64,000 nt of DNA, from NCBI GenBank assembly GCA_016806645.1, contig JACSYO010001818.1:755001-819000 (forward strand). Direction: 5' to 3'. Of the stretch, positions 1-15,309 are shown piece after piece (position 1 is the first letter of the stretch; each line of letters starts with the position of its first letter). Below the pieces are notes generated by a model that ran no database searches, was not told the DNA's origin, and worked only from the letters and a program-made list of their open reading frames with translations. Origin of the DNA: Ophiodon elongatus (Eukaryota > Chordata > Actinopteri > Perciformes > Hexagrammidae). The position numbers and the translations under genes were made by a program.

Positions 1-3000
1 TTCGTCAGCAGACATTTTTTTCTTTCTTTTTCTATTTCCTGGAGAAACTTGACATCTTTTTCATAGATGATTTGTCTGATGTGAAGAGTAGTACAGATTG
101 CCAGGTGATGGCCCCATATATATTTAATAATCAACATAAACAAACTGATGTGAACATATTTGTAAGATTTGCTAATCCAATGTATTACAGAGCTTGTAGA
201 GCAAAGTGAAAGGGGATAGACTCAACATATGAAAGGCTGACGTTCAGACATTGTCCTATAAGGCACCAGAAGTAATCTAGTACATGATCAAGAGCACAGA
301 ATATTTATTCTAGATCACAAAGACCACCAATTGTAATTTGTTGTTTTCACAATGAAACATTCTCGGCTCTTTAGCATTGAAGCTCATTAAAATGATATTT
401 AAACAGAAAGATACATTTATCAGACAATATAGAGCTTTTGATGAGTTGAAACAGGCTTTTCCATGTACCATGCTTTCCTTTTAATTAGTTATTATTCATG
501 AACATTTTAAGAATTCCCTTAGTTTGCTGACGGATTAGTTAGTTTATCATTTAAGAAATAACCGGTTTAAAAAAAGGCTTAAATAATTTATAATGAAGGG
601 AAATTAAGTCTCTTAACACATTCTCATTTGTCTCAGGAATTGTAAAACAGTTAACAAGACATAAAAACCTAAATTAATTTATGATGACAAATTCATACAC
701 CTTGGGTACACCACTTCAGGTGGATGGCCTCTACTTCTTTTACATTTGTTTGTATTGTGTAGAATATAATTGTTTTTGAGATGTTCATTTTTTCACTCAG
801 TTTAACACAAGCTAAGCACCAGCTATCACCTACATTCTGCAGCACCACTGAAACTGCGACACAAGTTTTTTTTTTTCTTTTTTTTTCTCTGGACTAGAAT
901 AACCTCTCATGTATTATGCAAAGTTGTCACTGCAGATGCAAAAAGTTGTATAATTCATCAACTATGCTGAATTAAAATGTGAGTCTCATTTCAAAATCTA
1001 GCCAAGTAGTTATTCTCCACACTGTAAAACTAAAGAAAATGTAATTATTTATCTGCAAAAGTGTCAGACATGATTGCAGTTGCTTGGACGCAGTGTAACA
1101 AAAACTATGCACAACAGAAGAGTTATTTCTTTTTTGGAGATGGAGAGAAACTTTCACTTTTATGTTTGTTTGGGCAAAAAAAATAAAAATAAAGTGTACA
1201 GAACAGTGAGGTGCAATCTGCTGTTGGTCATGTTGCTATAATATTATGTTCTCATTTACAGTAATAAACAGAGATGTGGCTGTGGTCTACTATAATGTCA
1301 TGTATATGCTGCTCTCTAGCATTGTGCTCAACTGCCACTGCGTGATCTGCACAATGCAGACATTTTGGGTGGCTGCGAATAAAGACCAACAGTGATGAAT
1401 GCACATATATAAATGTAAATACAACAGAGGTGAAGAAGTAAAAAAAGTCTACAGTGGTGTATACTATAAAACTTTTGATATCCAGTCTTTCCATTTTGTT
1501 CTGCACTATTTACTCCAATAAACATCGCTCAAACTAAAGAACAACCTGAACTGGGACTTGAGCTCACTGTCAATTCTTCCAAAGTACTCCAAGCTACATA
1601 TATTTCATAGTTGACTCAACTGTATATGTTTGGCCTTTTCCAAAATGGACAGATAACCCAATAGCCAACAATGGCCTCCACCAACTACAATGCCCTGAAG
1701 ACACAACGGACAAGTGACTTGGATTTTTGGATAACCATTTCCCAATGCAGGAGCCAACTTCTACTTAAAGTTAGAGAGAAGGTAAACTAGATCAGTGTTA
1801 CACAGGGCTGTCACCTGTAAACACACTCATTTGATTCATTTAATATTTGACATATTGATGGCCAAAGTACAAAACCTTCTTTCTGCAAAATGATCCAGGA
1901 AAAGTGGGAAATAACCATATCTGCAGTTTGTATATTTTAGTATATTTTTGTATTTTGTATTATTTATTGGGTATCCTTAACAAATAGCATTCTGCAAGAA
2001 AACAACAATTTTTTTTTGTATTCTCAAAAAAGTTAATTTTTCATATAGGAGGTTTTGCTCTTCGGCCATTGATATGTGTAATTATTTCCGTGTCATTTTG
2101 ATTGCATATCAAGTATCTCAGTAATGTATCTATTTTCTCAGAATATGTGACCAACAGTAAATTCGGTCCTTTGAAATTCTTCAAAATTGACCTACAAGTA
2201 AAAATACTGAGTAAATATAAAATTACTAAAAAAAAACATTGGCCCAGTTAGTTGCACAGCCCAGGTGTGACATGGGATGTACTTTATTTTGCTCACCCTA
2301 TTTTTCAGCGAGTCAACAACAACATTAGATTGCAACCCTCGTGTAGTGTGCCTTTTGCTTGCTAACCCTGATTTCTGGCGCTTATACATAACAGACAATG
2401 GGTTTCACCGCTCAAGCCAATATTCCATATTTGTATCAGCTATTGAGGGCAGTTCACATCATTTCAAAGCATATTTTATCAGCCAGTGCACTGCATGTTC
2501 ACACATAACTCAAAGTGTGGAGATGCCAATCGGACTTTCTTTTCACCATCTGGTTCTGTGCTGAGTGCTGTGGAACAACCTGTAGTGTGGCTCGTATGAA
2601 TTTGATTTGCAAGTTATGCACGTTTTCCTCAGCCAACCAATGCAGCAATTCCAGGTAGGTCATGCCCCTTGTCTTGCATCTGTAACTGTCTGTGCTCCTC
2701 TTAAGACACAAGTGTTTATTAAACCTTGTCAGTCGTTCTCGTATGATGAAAGCATAAGATGAAAGCTTTAAAGGATTTGCATACAGTTTATTTTTTCAGA
2801 GAAATGTTAATACCAGATAAATATTTCAAATATTGTCATTTGTCATAATAGTTCTAACAGAAAGTGTATGTATTGGTGACTGCCAATTTTAAATTGAAAT
2901 AAAAATAAAATCCATTTTATGCTGTATTAGGTTTAGAAACTTTAATTGGGGGAAATTAACACTTGTTTGGAATTAACTTAACATTGCAAATAAGATAACA

Positions 3001-3019
3001 TTTTCCTGATAATGTAACC

Positions 3020-3300
3020 TGGCTGCCTCAGAAAAAATAAGTTGTTTCAACAAGATCCCTGGTCGAAAAACCCTTTTATCTTCTTGTTTATGCAACTGGA
3101 AATATCAATACAAATGTGTTGGTTTGACTAGTCACTTTATGTTGTCTCAACTAAGATTTAGGTTTGTATAACTGAAATGTCTTGTCACCCCAACCTATTA
3201 TTTTAAGTAGATGGAACTAAGATATATGTTCGAACAACTGAAGATTATTAGCTTGCGTAACTCAACATTTTGATGCTGTTGAACCAATTTGTAGGGAAAT
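3020..3300. repeat. Degenerate short-period repeat (AAGTT...CAACT units)
   Basis: Several imperfect units of the type AAGTTGTTTCAAC and TTTGTATAACTGAA recur every 30-50 nt. It resembles a teleost dispersed repeat built from AAGTTG/CAACTT units. The assignment is from memory. Confidence 0.4.
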
Positions 3301-6300
3301 AAGCAAAAGCCTCATTTTGCCTTCGTGAGTAGGAATAGTTTCACCTGCCCAGGAAAGTTAACGGCATTATCCGTATTGATTCTAATTTAGCAGCTGGATA
3401 ACCACCATCAATTGACGAATGGTGTGATTTTAAAGTACATTTCCCAGAGACACTTTTCTGCTCTATTTACGTTTTTTTTATATGCATTTTAATACATTTT
3501 ATACCTGTTGGAAAGATGCATCCTTATTGCTAGCCAATATTTGACTTTCATGTGTTTGATAACTTTGGATCAATACAGATTTGTGTGTTTCAGTGTCAGG
3601 TAAACAATTTGTTTTACAACTCAAACAACGTGGCAGTGAACTCTACAGTGTGATTGTTAACGTTTGTGAGAACATCATTAGCTGATTAATGCTTGTAATC
3701 AGAGCACCTTGGATGTGAATATACTCATTGTATTACTGATCCCTTACTTGTGGAAGAACTTTAAATGTTACCATGCCAGTTCTCATTTTAATTACACTTC
3801 CGTGTAACATCTATGCATCATCTGTCTAATGACATGTTTTCAATTTGTGCCTGATTTTGGCAGCAATGCTTCTTCTTTTTTTTTTCACTTTTGCACCGGA
3901 TGTAAATGAACGTCAGTCCTCCTCTGATGTCTGTTACAGTTCTGCCTTTGTAATCATCGAGTTCTCAAGGGCTTGTTTTTAACTCCACGTTATAATGACA
4001 TGAATACATTTTCGAAAATAACTTTCCCAGACTGTGCATCATTACGACGAACTGTGCTAACACAGCAGGCGCAATATCACCACCAAATTGCCCTTGAGTA
4101 TTGGCTGTTCTGTAAAATATCCTACAACGAAAAAAGGAGTCATGTAACACAGGCTTAAACCCATTGCCTAAAGAGTATCCTCACTCGGAATACCCCTGAG
4201 CCAAGAAAGCATCTGGTGGAGGAGCGAAATCCTTCCAGCAGGCACTGTCAGTGCAGGTCCCTGTGGGCCATGTGGAAACCAGTGATAGACGTCCACACCT
4301 TTAAAGCACCTGGGTACTTTCTGTCGTTAATCACAAAGTCACCCACAATTCCCATAACAAAACCCCAAAAAATGGAAACAACTCAGAGAGTAGAGTAAAA
4401 CAACTGGACTCCAGCGTTCTGTGATTTTAGGTAATATGGTGTTCTCATGGAGAGAAACAGTATTAATACCCGCAGAGATGTACAAAAAAGAAATTAAGTG
4501 CTTCTGCTGAACCGATGAGTTGTAAAATAATGTGTTGAGTCAATGCTGTTGTGTTTACGTTTTATTTATTTGTTGAATTTAGTAAAACATTCAGATTCAG
4601 TTCCTAATATCTTCCGCGATTCAGAGAAGACATTCAAAAAACACAACAATACAACGACACCTTCACTGTGATACAGTACATTACATACTTATTTTATTCA
4701 AATATCTCTTCAATTTAAATGCAGTCTTTGCCTGCTTGAATGTCCCTGAAAATACTGGATGAGTAAACCAGACAGATGTCTCTTTTCTTTTTTTGTCGGC
4801 ATTTGTTTTAAAACTTTATAAGCGATAGCCATGAATCTAAAAGCAGTGTAGAGGTTTGAATATATTTTTACACCTGAGCAGTCACTACAATGATCTTTTT
4901 TTTTTTTTTTCTTGCTAGATAACAGTCAGCTACCGCAGGTAACAATACACCCTACCATACACCCAAACTTGTCTCCAGCGTTGTCAGAGAAGCCCACTAT
5001 TTGAGAACAGTGCTGTTCGATACGTCATGATTTGATTTCTCTGAGTATGGCAAGTTTCAAAGAGAAATACTGAGACAGAAAAGAATGTTGGCAGCCTGGA
5101 GCAGAGAAATGTGAAACCTCCTCCTTAATGGGGGAGGAAAGATCGACAGTTACTGTGTCACCACTTGTCAGAAAGAGGAGTGGAGATATACTGTGGAGCT
5201 TGAGTTGCTCTGAAAGTAGTTTTACATGGTACCTTCTGCTAGCTGTCGGAGGAATGCTTCGGGGAAAGGCTGAGTTCAATAAAGGATGTAGACTGTTGGC
5301 CACAGCCACTGATAAAGTGAGGAAACAGAGCTGCAGTGGGTGTCAGACCAAATTAATTATTTCTCAGCAGGACATCTTTTTTTAACTACAGTACAGATTT
5401 TGTACCAGTGTTTAGATCACATGCTGTCGTTGACTGGGAACCGATCATTTTGTCCCAATTATACATGATCCAAAGGCGTTGAGCTAAATGTAAACAATAG
5501 TATCCGGACAGGTTAAGTGATCAATTCACTTTTTTGCAAGAATTATTGAAAATTTGATTTTAAATGTAAAAAAGTAAATAAACAAAATAACACTACCTAA
5601 TGACATTGCTGATTTTAGAGAAGTATTTATGCATTTAAAATGTATTTGTTGTTGTTATTTAACCTGTTCCGATTGTCCCACACTTGGTGATATTTCAACT
5701 CTACACGGTGGTTTATTCACGCATGCTAAGGAAATTGCTTGATGTTGTGTTTACAGCTTGTTTGCACATCCTCAAAGCAGCTAAAAGAGCAGTTAGTGCA
5801 GATTTAACATGTATTATATTATTATAGTATTATTGCCTCACAATGGAAATGCACAACTGGCTTACATCACTACAAACCACAAGCATCTTTAAATCATTTA
5901 GTCAACACTGGATTTGATTGACACAGCAGCATCTTTTCTCAATACACTTGACAGTAGACATTACTAGCAAATCGCCAACATTCTACTGGACTGATGACAG
6001 CAAATGTGGATGTGGGAAAAGGGGAGGTGTGTGCAAAGACACAATAAAATTGTGAAGCAACAATATTCCAACATTAACACATAGCCTAACTGTATACAAA
6101 TCCAACTGCATTCATGCGGAATGATGCTGTTGAACTTCTTAAACATCCACAAGAGGAATGGTTGGACAACCAGGAAGCGTCACTCTCTTTTTAGTTTCTG
6201 CAAGTTTAAAAGGCCTTGTTAGTGTTAAGTCTTGTTAGTGTAAATACTTTGTCCAGTTAATCAACAATATATCCATAATCCGTGTTTAGTGTTGGCGTAT

Positions 6301-8160
6301 AAAGGAAATATACATCTCCGATTAGGAAATGGTATCTTCTTAAAATATTGTTTTTGATCATGGTTTGCATTAGAAGACGCAACTGTTTCCATTTGGGATT
6401 GTTTAACAGTGAAATGCCTTGTTTCTAGTGATACGTAATCATAAAACACACACAGCCTTGCTTTTTTAGACACTTCAATTGCTGTGCTATACTGTAGTCA
6501 TTAATGAGCAATTGTGGTGATGATAGAATCATCTGTTTTATTATAGTGCTTGCTCTGGCAGAGGGCAAGGTTGTCAAAGAAGAAAAAAAAGATTTTGAGA
6601 GGTTGGACTGAAGGTCATCATCTTTGAAATGCCTCGCTTGTGTCCCCTTAAAAGAATAATCCACACCCAAAATGATCATTTGTATATCAATGGCTCACCC
6701 CTGTTACCTTGAAATTGTTAAGAATTCAATATTTTTTTCCCCTCATATGCCTCCACTGTGAGCTAGGAATAAAAACACCTTAGAATAAACAGGCAAGCTA
6801 CTCGTCAGTGCAAGTGCTGTTTTTAAATAGTAATATAATACTAATAGAGTTTTAAATAGTAAGTGAAAATACATGTGTCTGGGACGCAGTGAGCGTGCAA
6901 CAGTATAAATGAGAGTCTCGGTTTATATTGCACGAGTTGTGTAATAGTTTGGAAATGGATGTATTGCTTTTCTTAAACACGGCCCCCATTTATTTCCATT
7001 CATTTTCTCCGTCTTTGAATGTTTTGTTCACCGTGGAGGCATGCATGAAAAAAAAAGAAATTCAAGGTAACACGGGGCGAGTAATTGATATTCAAATGGT
7101 CATTTTGTGGGTGAAGTACTTCTTTAAGTAATGTTACGTTATCAAGCTTTATTCTGTTGAAATGCGTGCGTCCTTCAGGCAAAATGTGCTTTGTGTGCGC
7201 ATCTGTAGAATGAGTTTATTTTGAAAAGAATTACAGATGTGATTTGCACAGTCCAAATAGGTTTTCCACCTATGAACGTCGTGAATTGTTAAAAGACAAA
7301 AACAAATCTACATGTCAACATTTCAGAAGCAAATTTTCTTCGAAAGCCAGGTGGTAAAATTGGATATGCCTTTGCTTCTTTTAACTTTGTGCTTGTCTTT
7401 GTTTTACACAAAATACCACAGGAATAGGCCCCAGAATCCATAATCATTGAATTTAATGTACTGTAACCTCTACAAATTGTGCCATGGCAACACTGTTTCC
7501 ATGTAACACTCAAGGGAAAACATGGAGCAAAAAAATAAAGATTGAAACCAGGTTGGATACTATACAATGTCAGACTGGGGATTTTTGTCATTATGCCATT
7601 TTGGATGTATAGTAACTGAATGCATTAGCCCTCCATATATCCGTAAATATCCATAAATCAGCAAATTGGTTGTGGAGAAATACAGAATTAATGGGAAAAT
7701 TAATAACCTGGTGAGGAAAAAATGTCTGTCACATGTCAGTGTCAAGGTCCGGCTCTTATATTCTAGAGTCTTTAAGATAATTGTTGCGTCGGCAAACAAA
7801 AGGAAATGATGTCAAACCCACAGTGATGCACACCGACTTCTGTAAAACAAATAATTATTTGCTGGAAACGAAAAATATGATGAATGGTTTTTATTTATAA
7901 TAGCCGCCCACCACATATGCTGCATGCAGCCTGTCCATGTGAACAGTACAGTTCTCCACAAAGAGAAGTTACGTAAGGCAAAATCCACTAGATGAATAAT
8001 AACAAATAAAATGATATGTGGGTCACCCAAAGGAGAAAGGAAAGAAAGGGGAGAACTCCAGTGTCCTCCATATTATGTATTCATACATGGACAAGCTAGG
8101 ACACGAAGCAGACACAATAATGGGATGTCATAAGCATGGCACAAATCTATTTACCAACTT

Positions 8161-8199
8161 ATAAGGATAAGGATAAGGATATTAGGATAAGGATATTAG
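8161..8199. repeat. Short tandem repeat (ATAAGG)n
   Basis: Six-base units AAGGAT/TAGGAT repeat about six times with small interruptions. Confidence 0.85.
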
Positions 8200-9074
8200 C
8201 ATTTTTAGTCAACCCTCGAGCAATAGAGACAGATGTCTTTTGTTGATTTCTAAAAATGAGCCGAACTAAACTTTGTCAGCCTGTTGAACTTGACACAACA
8301 GTGCTGTTAATCCATACTGTACATATGTTGACATTTAAGGTTCAACCTTGGCCTGGAGAAAAACTAAAATACGCTAAAGCGTATTTAGTAAGGAAACACA
8401 TTCCAAGTCAAAGGCTGGGAGTCTAGAATGAGTACATTTCCTTTGGGCACTTTCCAAGAAGAGCAGAGTTTCATTAATTTGCATGGACAATAAAATATCC
8501 TACAATTGGACACAGCAGTTTTTAAATACCATAGTTGCTGTCAATTCCCACTCAGCTGGCTAAGTTTACCTTTTACATGAAATATTATTCAAGAAAAGGA
8601 AAGTCAATATTTATTCTGCAAAACCCAACAATATGTTGAATAATGAAGTATTTTGTATTTTGTACTTTTTAACAATTACTTTTTCAAAAACAAGGAAAAG
8701 ACCAAGGCAGATATTGTGGAAAAAGAGCTGTGGTCAAGGTTTGGTTAGGGTATGGCAACAAAAACAATTGGTCATGGTTGGAAAGATTGTGTTCAAGGTT
8801 AATCGCAAAAATTAATTGCAGGTCTGTGATGGGACACAATTCCGGTCGTCTTTATTAAAGTCTGATTCGTTACATGCCAACTGACCACACACGCTAGAAT
8901 TCTGCTGTTTTTCTGAAATACACTCTGTATTGGCGATGAATGTTGGCTATGGACGTAAATCGCGATGCGCAGAATCATCCATTATTAATGTAATTCCTAC
9001 AAATTTCACAAACTACTGATAGTAGTGTCGAATCAGTGCATCACAATGGCAACAACAAAAACATTCTATTGATC

Positions 9075-9185
9075 CTATCAATCCATCCACTTTCCAGAGC
9101 TTATCCAGGACCGTGGTCTGCCTTCTCCCCTCATCCTGTAGCCTTTCTTGGAGCTCCTGGTGTATTCCTCGGCTAGATGGGTTTT
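9075..9185. repeat. LINE 3'-end-like fragment
   Basis: ATCCATCCACTTTCC, then GAGCTTATCCAGGACCG, then GGAGCTCCTGGTGTATTCC, looks like a decayed form of the ATCCATCC...TTATCCGGGACCGGGTCG 3' region of common teleost non-LTR elements (RTE/Rex-like). No reverse transcriptase frame is present. Confidence 0.4.
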
Positions 9186-9952
9186 ACAAAAAAATACATC
9201 TACCGTGCTCTGGGCTTTTTACAGCTTCTCTTCCCGTTTGGACAATCAGGGTACCACCCTGTAGAGAATGGATGCATCTCAACGGATTCCTTCAAAGCGA
9301 TAGCGATTATGAATTGATTCAGCTCAGTCATTGCCTAAGTACCTCTATTATTGATTTGTTACATACTAGATCCATATTACAGTAAAACAAAGCATTGGGC
9401 TTTATATGCTCCATGGTTGCTTTATTTTAGGTAGTATTGCAGATAAATTGCACCAGCTAGACACACCAGCATTACAATATGCATGTGAAATTGGAAAATT
9501 GTGAAATATGCACACACTCAAATTCTTTGAATTTGAAATTAAAAGAAAAGGTTTTTGACACATTTAAATTATGGAAAGAATCACAAATCCCACCGTATAT
9601 AATATAATAAAACCAATGATTTCATAACAACCTAAAATGGTAATTATATATGCCCCAATTGCATATATATTTGTTGTTTTGTTTTGTTTTGTTATAGTAG
9701 CTGGTATACAAGGACCCAGACTAACTTTTTTCAATGGGATAATGTTCCTGGAGTCAGTATAATCCATCAAACATTATAAATGTTATCCTTTAATACTATT
9801 GTCATCAATAAAGGTTATTTGCATAAATACATTATGCAATTATGACATTGCTTTGATTCACAAATATCCATGGCATTGGTAATAATGTATACTATTCTGC
9901 TTAGAGCTATTATTAAGAACAGGTCATAATTCCATCTCAAATATATATATAT

Positions 9953-10140
9953 ATTTTATGGCTGCAAAAACATCTCATCAGCAAACAACTGTATTTATTC
10001 AAGTTTCTTGCCAAAAATTACATTTTCAAGATTACATTTAAAACATATCATGATCGGCCAATACTCATTTTTACTGAATAGAGCTGGGGAATATTTTCAC
10101 TATTATACCATGAATATTGCCCGATAACATTAAGAAGCCG
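9953..10140. repeat. Dispersed repeat copy A (pairs with 33178)
   Basis: About 90 nt starting GCTGCAAAAACATCTC and including TTCAAGTTTCTTGCC and AAGATTACATTTAAA is roughly 80% identical by eye to a segment at 33178-33270. Confidence 0.65.
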
Positions 10141-11666
10141 ATCAATCAGGGCGTTCCTACTGTTAATGCCAGTTTCAGATGTTTGCCACATCAGCGTGTA
10201 TACAAACAGTTAAGTTTAAAACATGTAAAATAATGTAGCAGTGACTCAAATGCTCCATTTAAAGATGCTCAGATAAAGCCCCGTAGTGTAAATCTTCCCA
10301 TTCTACCACAAACTGATTGGTGCTAAAAAATAAATTAAAAAAAACCTTTAGGGGGACCTGAGGCTCTCCACTGGGAAGGTTGAGGCTACATTTCTTTCTG
10401 AGTTCACCCTTTAGGACTACATGTTCCATTATAGTTGGCAGCGTGTATATTGTTTGTATGTCTGTCTTTCTGGTAACTGACAACAATATAATCCGACGTG
10501 GGAACGAGCAGGATACTATTGGTGTTGGAAGTTGTTTCCCTCTTGTTTCGACCACTTTCCAGTTACATAATGCGTCTTCAAACATGGACTGAATTAACAT
10601 ACATATTTACAATAAGCGTCAATTATTCTGCCATATTCCAATTCCAATTTTTTTTAAATAACATGTAAAACAGCATAGGTGAATATCATATGATTTACTT
10701 GTTCCATTTACCTATAAGAACATTTGGTTTACTTGACATTTGTCGGATCAAGTTTGGGATGTGGTTTTGTTGTTCCTGATCAGCAAAGAAAACCTATTTA
10801 TGTGCAGATTTCAGTAGCAACAGGTCAACAAACAGCAGGTCAGTGGAACATCATTATCAAAATTGAGTCAATTTTACTTACGGTCATAATGGAGCCTGAG
10901 TCTCTGCAGGCTCTTATTTTCAAGAATCAGAGTGCGGTCAAGAGGTGTGTGGTGAAACAGAGTTGGAAACAGTGAGGAGGAATACATTACTAGTGGATAG
11001 TGAAGAGGCTAGTATCAATCTTGACCGGTTGAATCACCTCTTTCCCGTCCTTTTAAAAGCAGTAATTAGGGCTACAATAATGAGATTGGAGAGAATGGTC
11101 AGTCTCCACAAAGCCGTCTTCCAAGATGAAAACAACGTCCGTGGTGGGAGGTGTAGAACCACGAGAATGACGAAGCACAGTGGAAAGGAATTTTGTTGAA
11201 CACATTTCTTTCTTTTTGTTTTAACATTGGTCCAAGAAGATCCACTGCCTAACAAACAGAGCAATACAATTATGAAACCGGTTGGATTGCCAATAAAGAA
11301 CAGGAGGTGGACTCACCAGACAGTGTGACTGAAGGAGGGCTGGCGTCTGATAGCATTCGCCAGTCCCTCACATCTATATAGGATACAACCGCCTCCATAA
11401 TTCACACTATCCATGACCCACAATAACAACTAAAACTGCAACACCATAATCAATCCTTCACACACTCACATACATTGTAGACTCTGCTTGATAATTGTCT
11501 TGTTAAGCCTATAAACATATCAGAATAGAATGGACACCACACCTTGAAAAGTGATCTTAGCCTGTTGTTGTTTTTAAGTATATTCACGAATCCACTTCGA
11601 CATTGATCGATTTTAATTGGGAACTTTTCTCAAGAGATTCACATGGTAGAGCCACACATACTACAC

Positions 11667-11765
11667 AGTAGGGCTGCTTTGATAATTGATTCATGTGTTG
11701 ATTATTACTTCAATTAATTGATTATTATTGGGATAAAAAAGAGCATTTTATTATTTCCAGCGGTT
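11667..11765. repeat. Probable MITE end (GGGCTGC, TTGATTA-rich)
   Basis: AGGGCTGCTTTGATAATTGA followed by repeated TTGATTATT resembles the terminal part of the GCTGCAACGATTAATCGATTA repeat family, also seen near 26.1 and 26.4 kb. Confidence 0.35.
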
Positions 11766-12453
11766 TATTCAGAAAACAAAACTTATTCCTTGTCTTCTTG
11801 TACAATGTCCTTTAACTACAAACAAACAATAATATGATTAAATGGACATTGGGGAAGCAGCCATGCGTTAAGACTAAAAGGCAATTCATATATTTGATCA
11901 GATATTGCTCAAGTTTCTGTTGTGAATAAATAAAGGATATGCCTTCGGTCTCTTTTGTGATGGCGATAGATTTATAAAGCTTTATTAGAGACATTGATCC
12001 ATCAAAAAAAAGGAGACAAAAACAGATTTAGGAGATTATTTGGAGATGGGGATTATTTCCATACGTTATGTTGTTTTTTAAAATTTGAATCTGTAGTTGC
12101 ACCTGCATTAGTCCAGAGACTGAGGGAAAATCATTTGCTGTAATTATTCGCGTGACCTACACAAGGAGCTCCATTGGCCGGCTTGCTGCCCCCACATGAC
12201 GCTGCTGCAGTGTGTGCCGTGCATAATAACATACACCCAACTAAGCGATGATGAAATTCATTGCCAGTCATTTTTATAATTAATTTTAATGCAATGACAA
12301 GTGCAACCCAGTAACCCTTGACATTAAAACTGCACTGTTTCCAATGTTGCTATTGACATAACCCCCTACTGTTTCTCCCCCTTCACTTTGGTCCAGTTCA
12401 AACTAAACCGCAGAAATATATATAATAAAAATATTAAAAAAAAGATTATACTG

Positions 12454-12480
12454 TATATATATATATAAATATATATATAC
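12454..12480. repeat. (TA)n microsatellite
   Basis: A nearly pure TA run with one interruption. Confidence 0.9.
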
Positions 12481-15309
12481 ACGTTTAAAGAAAATACCCA
12501 TTACTTGGTGCAAACAATCAAAATCTCCCTACATTCTATCACAAAAACTCATGCTTAACTCTCCATTTGTTCTCATTCACTTTCTGTTGCTGCAGTATGG
12601 AAGAAATGTATTTTCCAATATAAACTCTAAGGATGACCTTGGAAAAAATTGAAATTCGGATTTGTGAATTTCAAAAGGGAGCCATTCATGACATAGTTGG
12701 CATATAGAAAGGCATGTTAAGTGGGAGCTTTTAAGCATTGGGTGCTGCAGTGAACTAGTAGAATGGAAGTTGTATAATTGGTTGTCACAGTTTCAATGAC
12801 ATTGTTACACACAATACCGGACATATTTCTAGTAATAGCTATGTGATCGCTTTGAGTTCCTTGTCAACAATGTTAGTTAAAACTATTTATTGATTTGTGC
12901 TTACTTTTAATAGATGCAACAGAAAAATGCATTAAAATACAGAGATACTATGCCAACTCAGCATAATTATTTGTTCGGTAATAAATTCATTATTTCTCCA
13001 GCTGAGCGCTGCACTACGAAATCTGGTAAATGCCCAAGAGGAGGGACTGTACTGTCACATTTTTATGATAGTTGATATTTAGCCATAAAAGCAGATATAC
13101 CGCCTGCTGAGCGCTTCCATAAGAGCGTGTTCACAGACGGAGTGAAGTGTCACCACTTTGGCTGGGACAGGAGGCTCCTCAGGGCTTTTCTTGTGAAACC
13201 ATCATCTAACACTTCCTCCACACCACCTCGCTCCACACCAATGTCACTGTACATTAGTGGGGATTTGTGTCCACTAGTGATGGAGGTTTCCTCCAAAGTA
13301 ACGTGTGACAGATCAATTGCCGGGAGTTATACGATAAAGTTAGTTGTTAGTTTTGCCAGCCCACAAACACAAATAGACTCTACCTATAAGTACTACGATC
13401 AAAGATTTGACTGAAACGTGTTCATTAGCTCATATTATTCATATGAGAAAGTAGAAAAAAGGTAAAGGCAATTTCTTTTGTCTACAGCTAACCTCGGATA
13501 CAAAGAAATTGTAACAGCAAAGTAGCGAGTAACTGCAGAGTTCAAAATGTATCAATGCATGTGACTATCAATTATTGTAAACCTACAGGCACTCTAACAA
13601 ATTGATATTGCTAAAAAAAGAATAAAAATACGGCAGTGTGAAGTTAGAGAATAAGCATATTATTTATGCTAAACCGGACTTGTGATTTATCGAATTGGAG
13701 CAAATTTAATTTACCTTTTTTTATCAGATCCCATGTGCATAATGAAATACTTACTAAGAAAAAAAAACAAAGAAAAGGCAAAGATACCTTCTGAATAACA
13801 TTTGAATTAAAAAACAATAAATAAATAAAATAGGAGGAGCCATAGAGCCAAGTTGGTTACAGGTTCAGTCCCTGTAATATCTAACATGTGTCTATAAAAC
13901 ATCAGAGTGTGCTTGAGCGAGGACCTGAACCTTACCCCGTACTCTCTCCGCTGTTAGTTGGTCCGGGTAAGAGCTCCAGCTGCAGTAAATCTGTGAAATG
14001 TATGTAAATGAAACTAAGTCATTATGGAGCAGACTCGAGCCTCTAATTCTGCCAACCTTGTGAGTGTAATTATGGAGAATTTCCTTCATGGAAGTCTTAT
14101 GATGAGAAGGCTACATTGATGTTGACGCTGACACATTGGTCAACTACTTACAATTCCAGCTGAAGATAAGATGCGCTTCATTCTTCAATCCGACATAGAA
14201 GTACTGTTCAATTATTATGAATCTTAGAGTCTCCCTGTTTTCTTTATTGGCAACAGGTGAGTGTAAGGTATGGTGTTTTCATGCTTCACAGTTCGGAATC
14301 AGAGGGAATGGGTCTGACGGTCGCCGTATAATAACACAGCGCCCTTGCCAATCTTCTAGAAACGATGGAGCACTATCAAACACTTGGCATCATTATTAAT
14401 TTACTGATGTGCTTTCTACTGAAGCAACGGTTTCGTTAAAGTATCCCTGCAGTTATTAACTGGGAGAAATTGAGGCTCTATAAAAAAGCAGCAAAAAAGC
14501 AAAGTGTCACTTCATAAGACGTTCCGGCTTGTTTGCAGATGGTATACCAATGTTACTTGGATTTCAGAAAGCAACATATTTTTGCCCACTTAGTTCTGGC
14601 CTTGAAAAAACAACAACATTGGTCTGCTGATGGTCAATATTTCAGTTATTCCATCAACATACAGTTTCACTGCAAACAATGCTGTCAGAGATGAAGCCAA
14701 AAACCAGAAAGGGCACACCTTTGAGCTGCATATTTCAGGAAAGGAATACTGACTCACACTGGACTGATTTATTTTACAGTTTAAGTTATTTAGCAAACTG
14801 AACGGACATCTTTTCACCGTATGATCTACGCCCAATGAACCAGGAGCCATTTGGCTCAGACAGTCAAGAGGCAGGTGGATGTTGTGAAGGCGCCTTTGAC
14901 CAAAGCGTGGATTGGACCCGTGTCCAACATGCCTGATGCCAAAGAACTTAATTGAGCATCACATAGTTTCCTGTTACTCTACATAGCGCTGTTGAAGTTT
15001 TCAAATGCATTTTGTTGTGGTAAGAATTTGAAATAACATTTCAATAGTAATTTTTTTAGTAGTAACATTTGCATTTTAACCAATTTGCTCTGATTTAGGG
15101 AAACCAGAATAATTTTGGTAATGAAATTAATTATAAAAATAGATTGGAATTTGTATTCATTAGTGCAAATGTCATAGGGTCCAAGGTCAATGTTAATGTT
15201 TAATTTTCCTCTTGCATGGTTGGCAAAGTGGATCAGAAATCTACAATACAAATTGTTCTGTTTATTCATTAAATAGTGCCATAACTAACTAACTAAATTT
15301 GGAAGATTT

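Larger units (their letters stand above)
1..15300. other. Upstream flank, no gene recognised
   Basis: AT-rich DNA with short spurious frames only. Recognisable items within it are a degenerate repeat near 3 kb, a six-base tandem near 8.16 kb, a LINE-like fragment near 9.1 kb, a dispersed repeat near 10 kb, a TTGATTA-rich repeat near 11.7 kb and an AT microsatellite near 12.46 kb. No exon with homology to a known protein was seen on either strand. Confidence 0.6.

Noticed and set aside
8161..8199. CRISPR-like direct repeats
   Set aside because: It is a six-base tandem repeat without spacers, in a vertebrate genome.
10259..10600. 113-residue reverse-strand frame
   Set aside because: No recognisable motif, AT-rich flank, and no splice partners.
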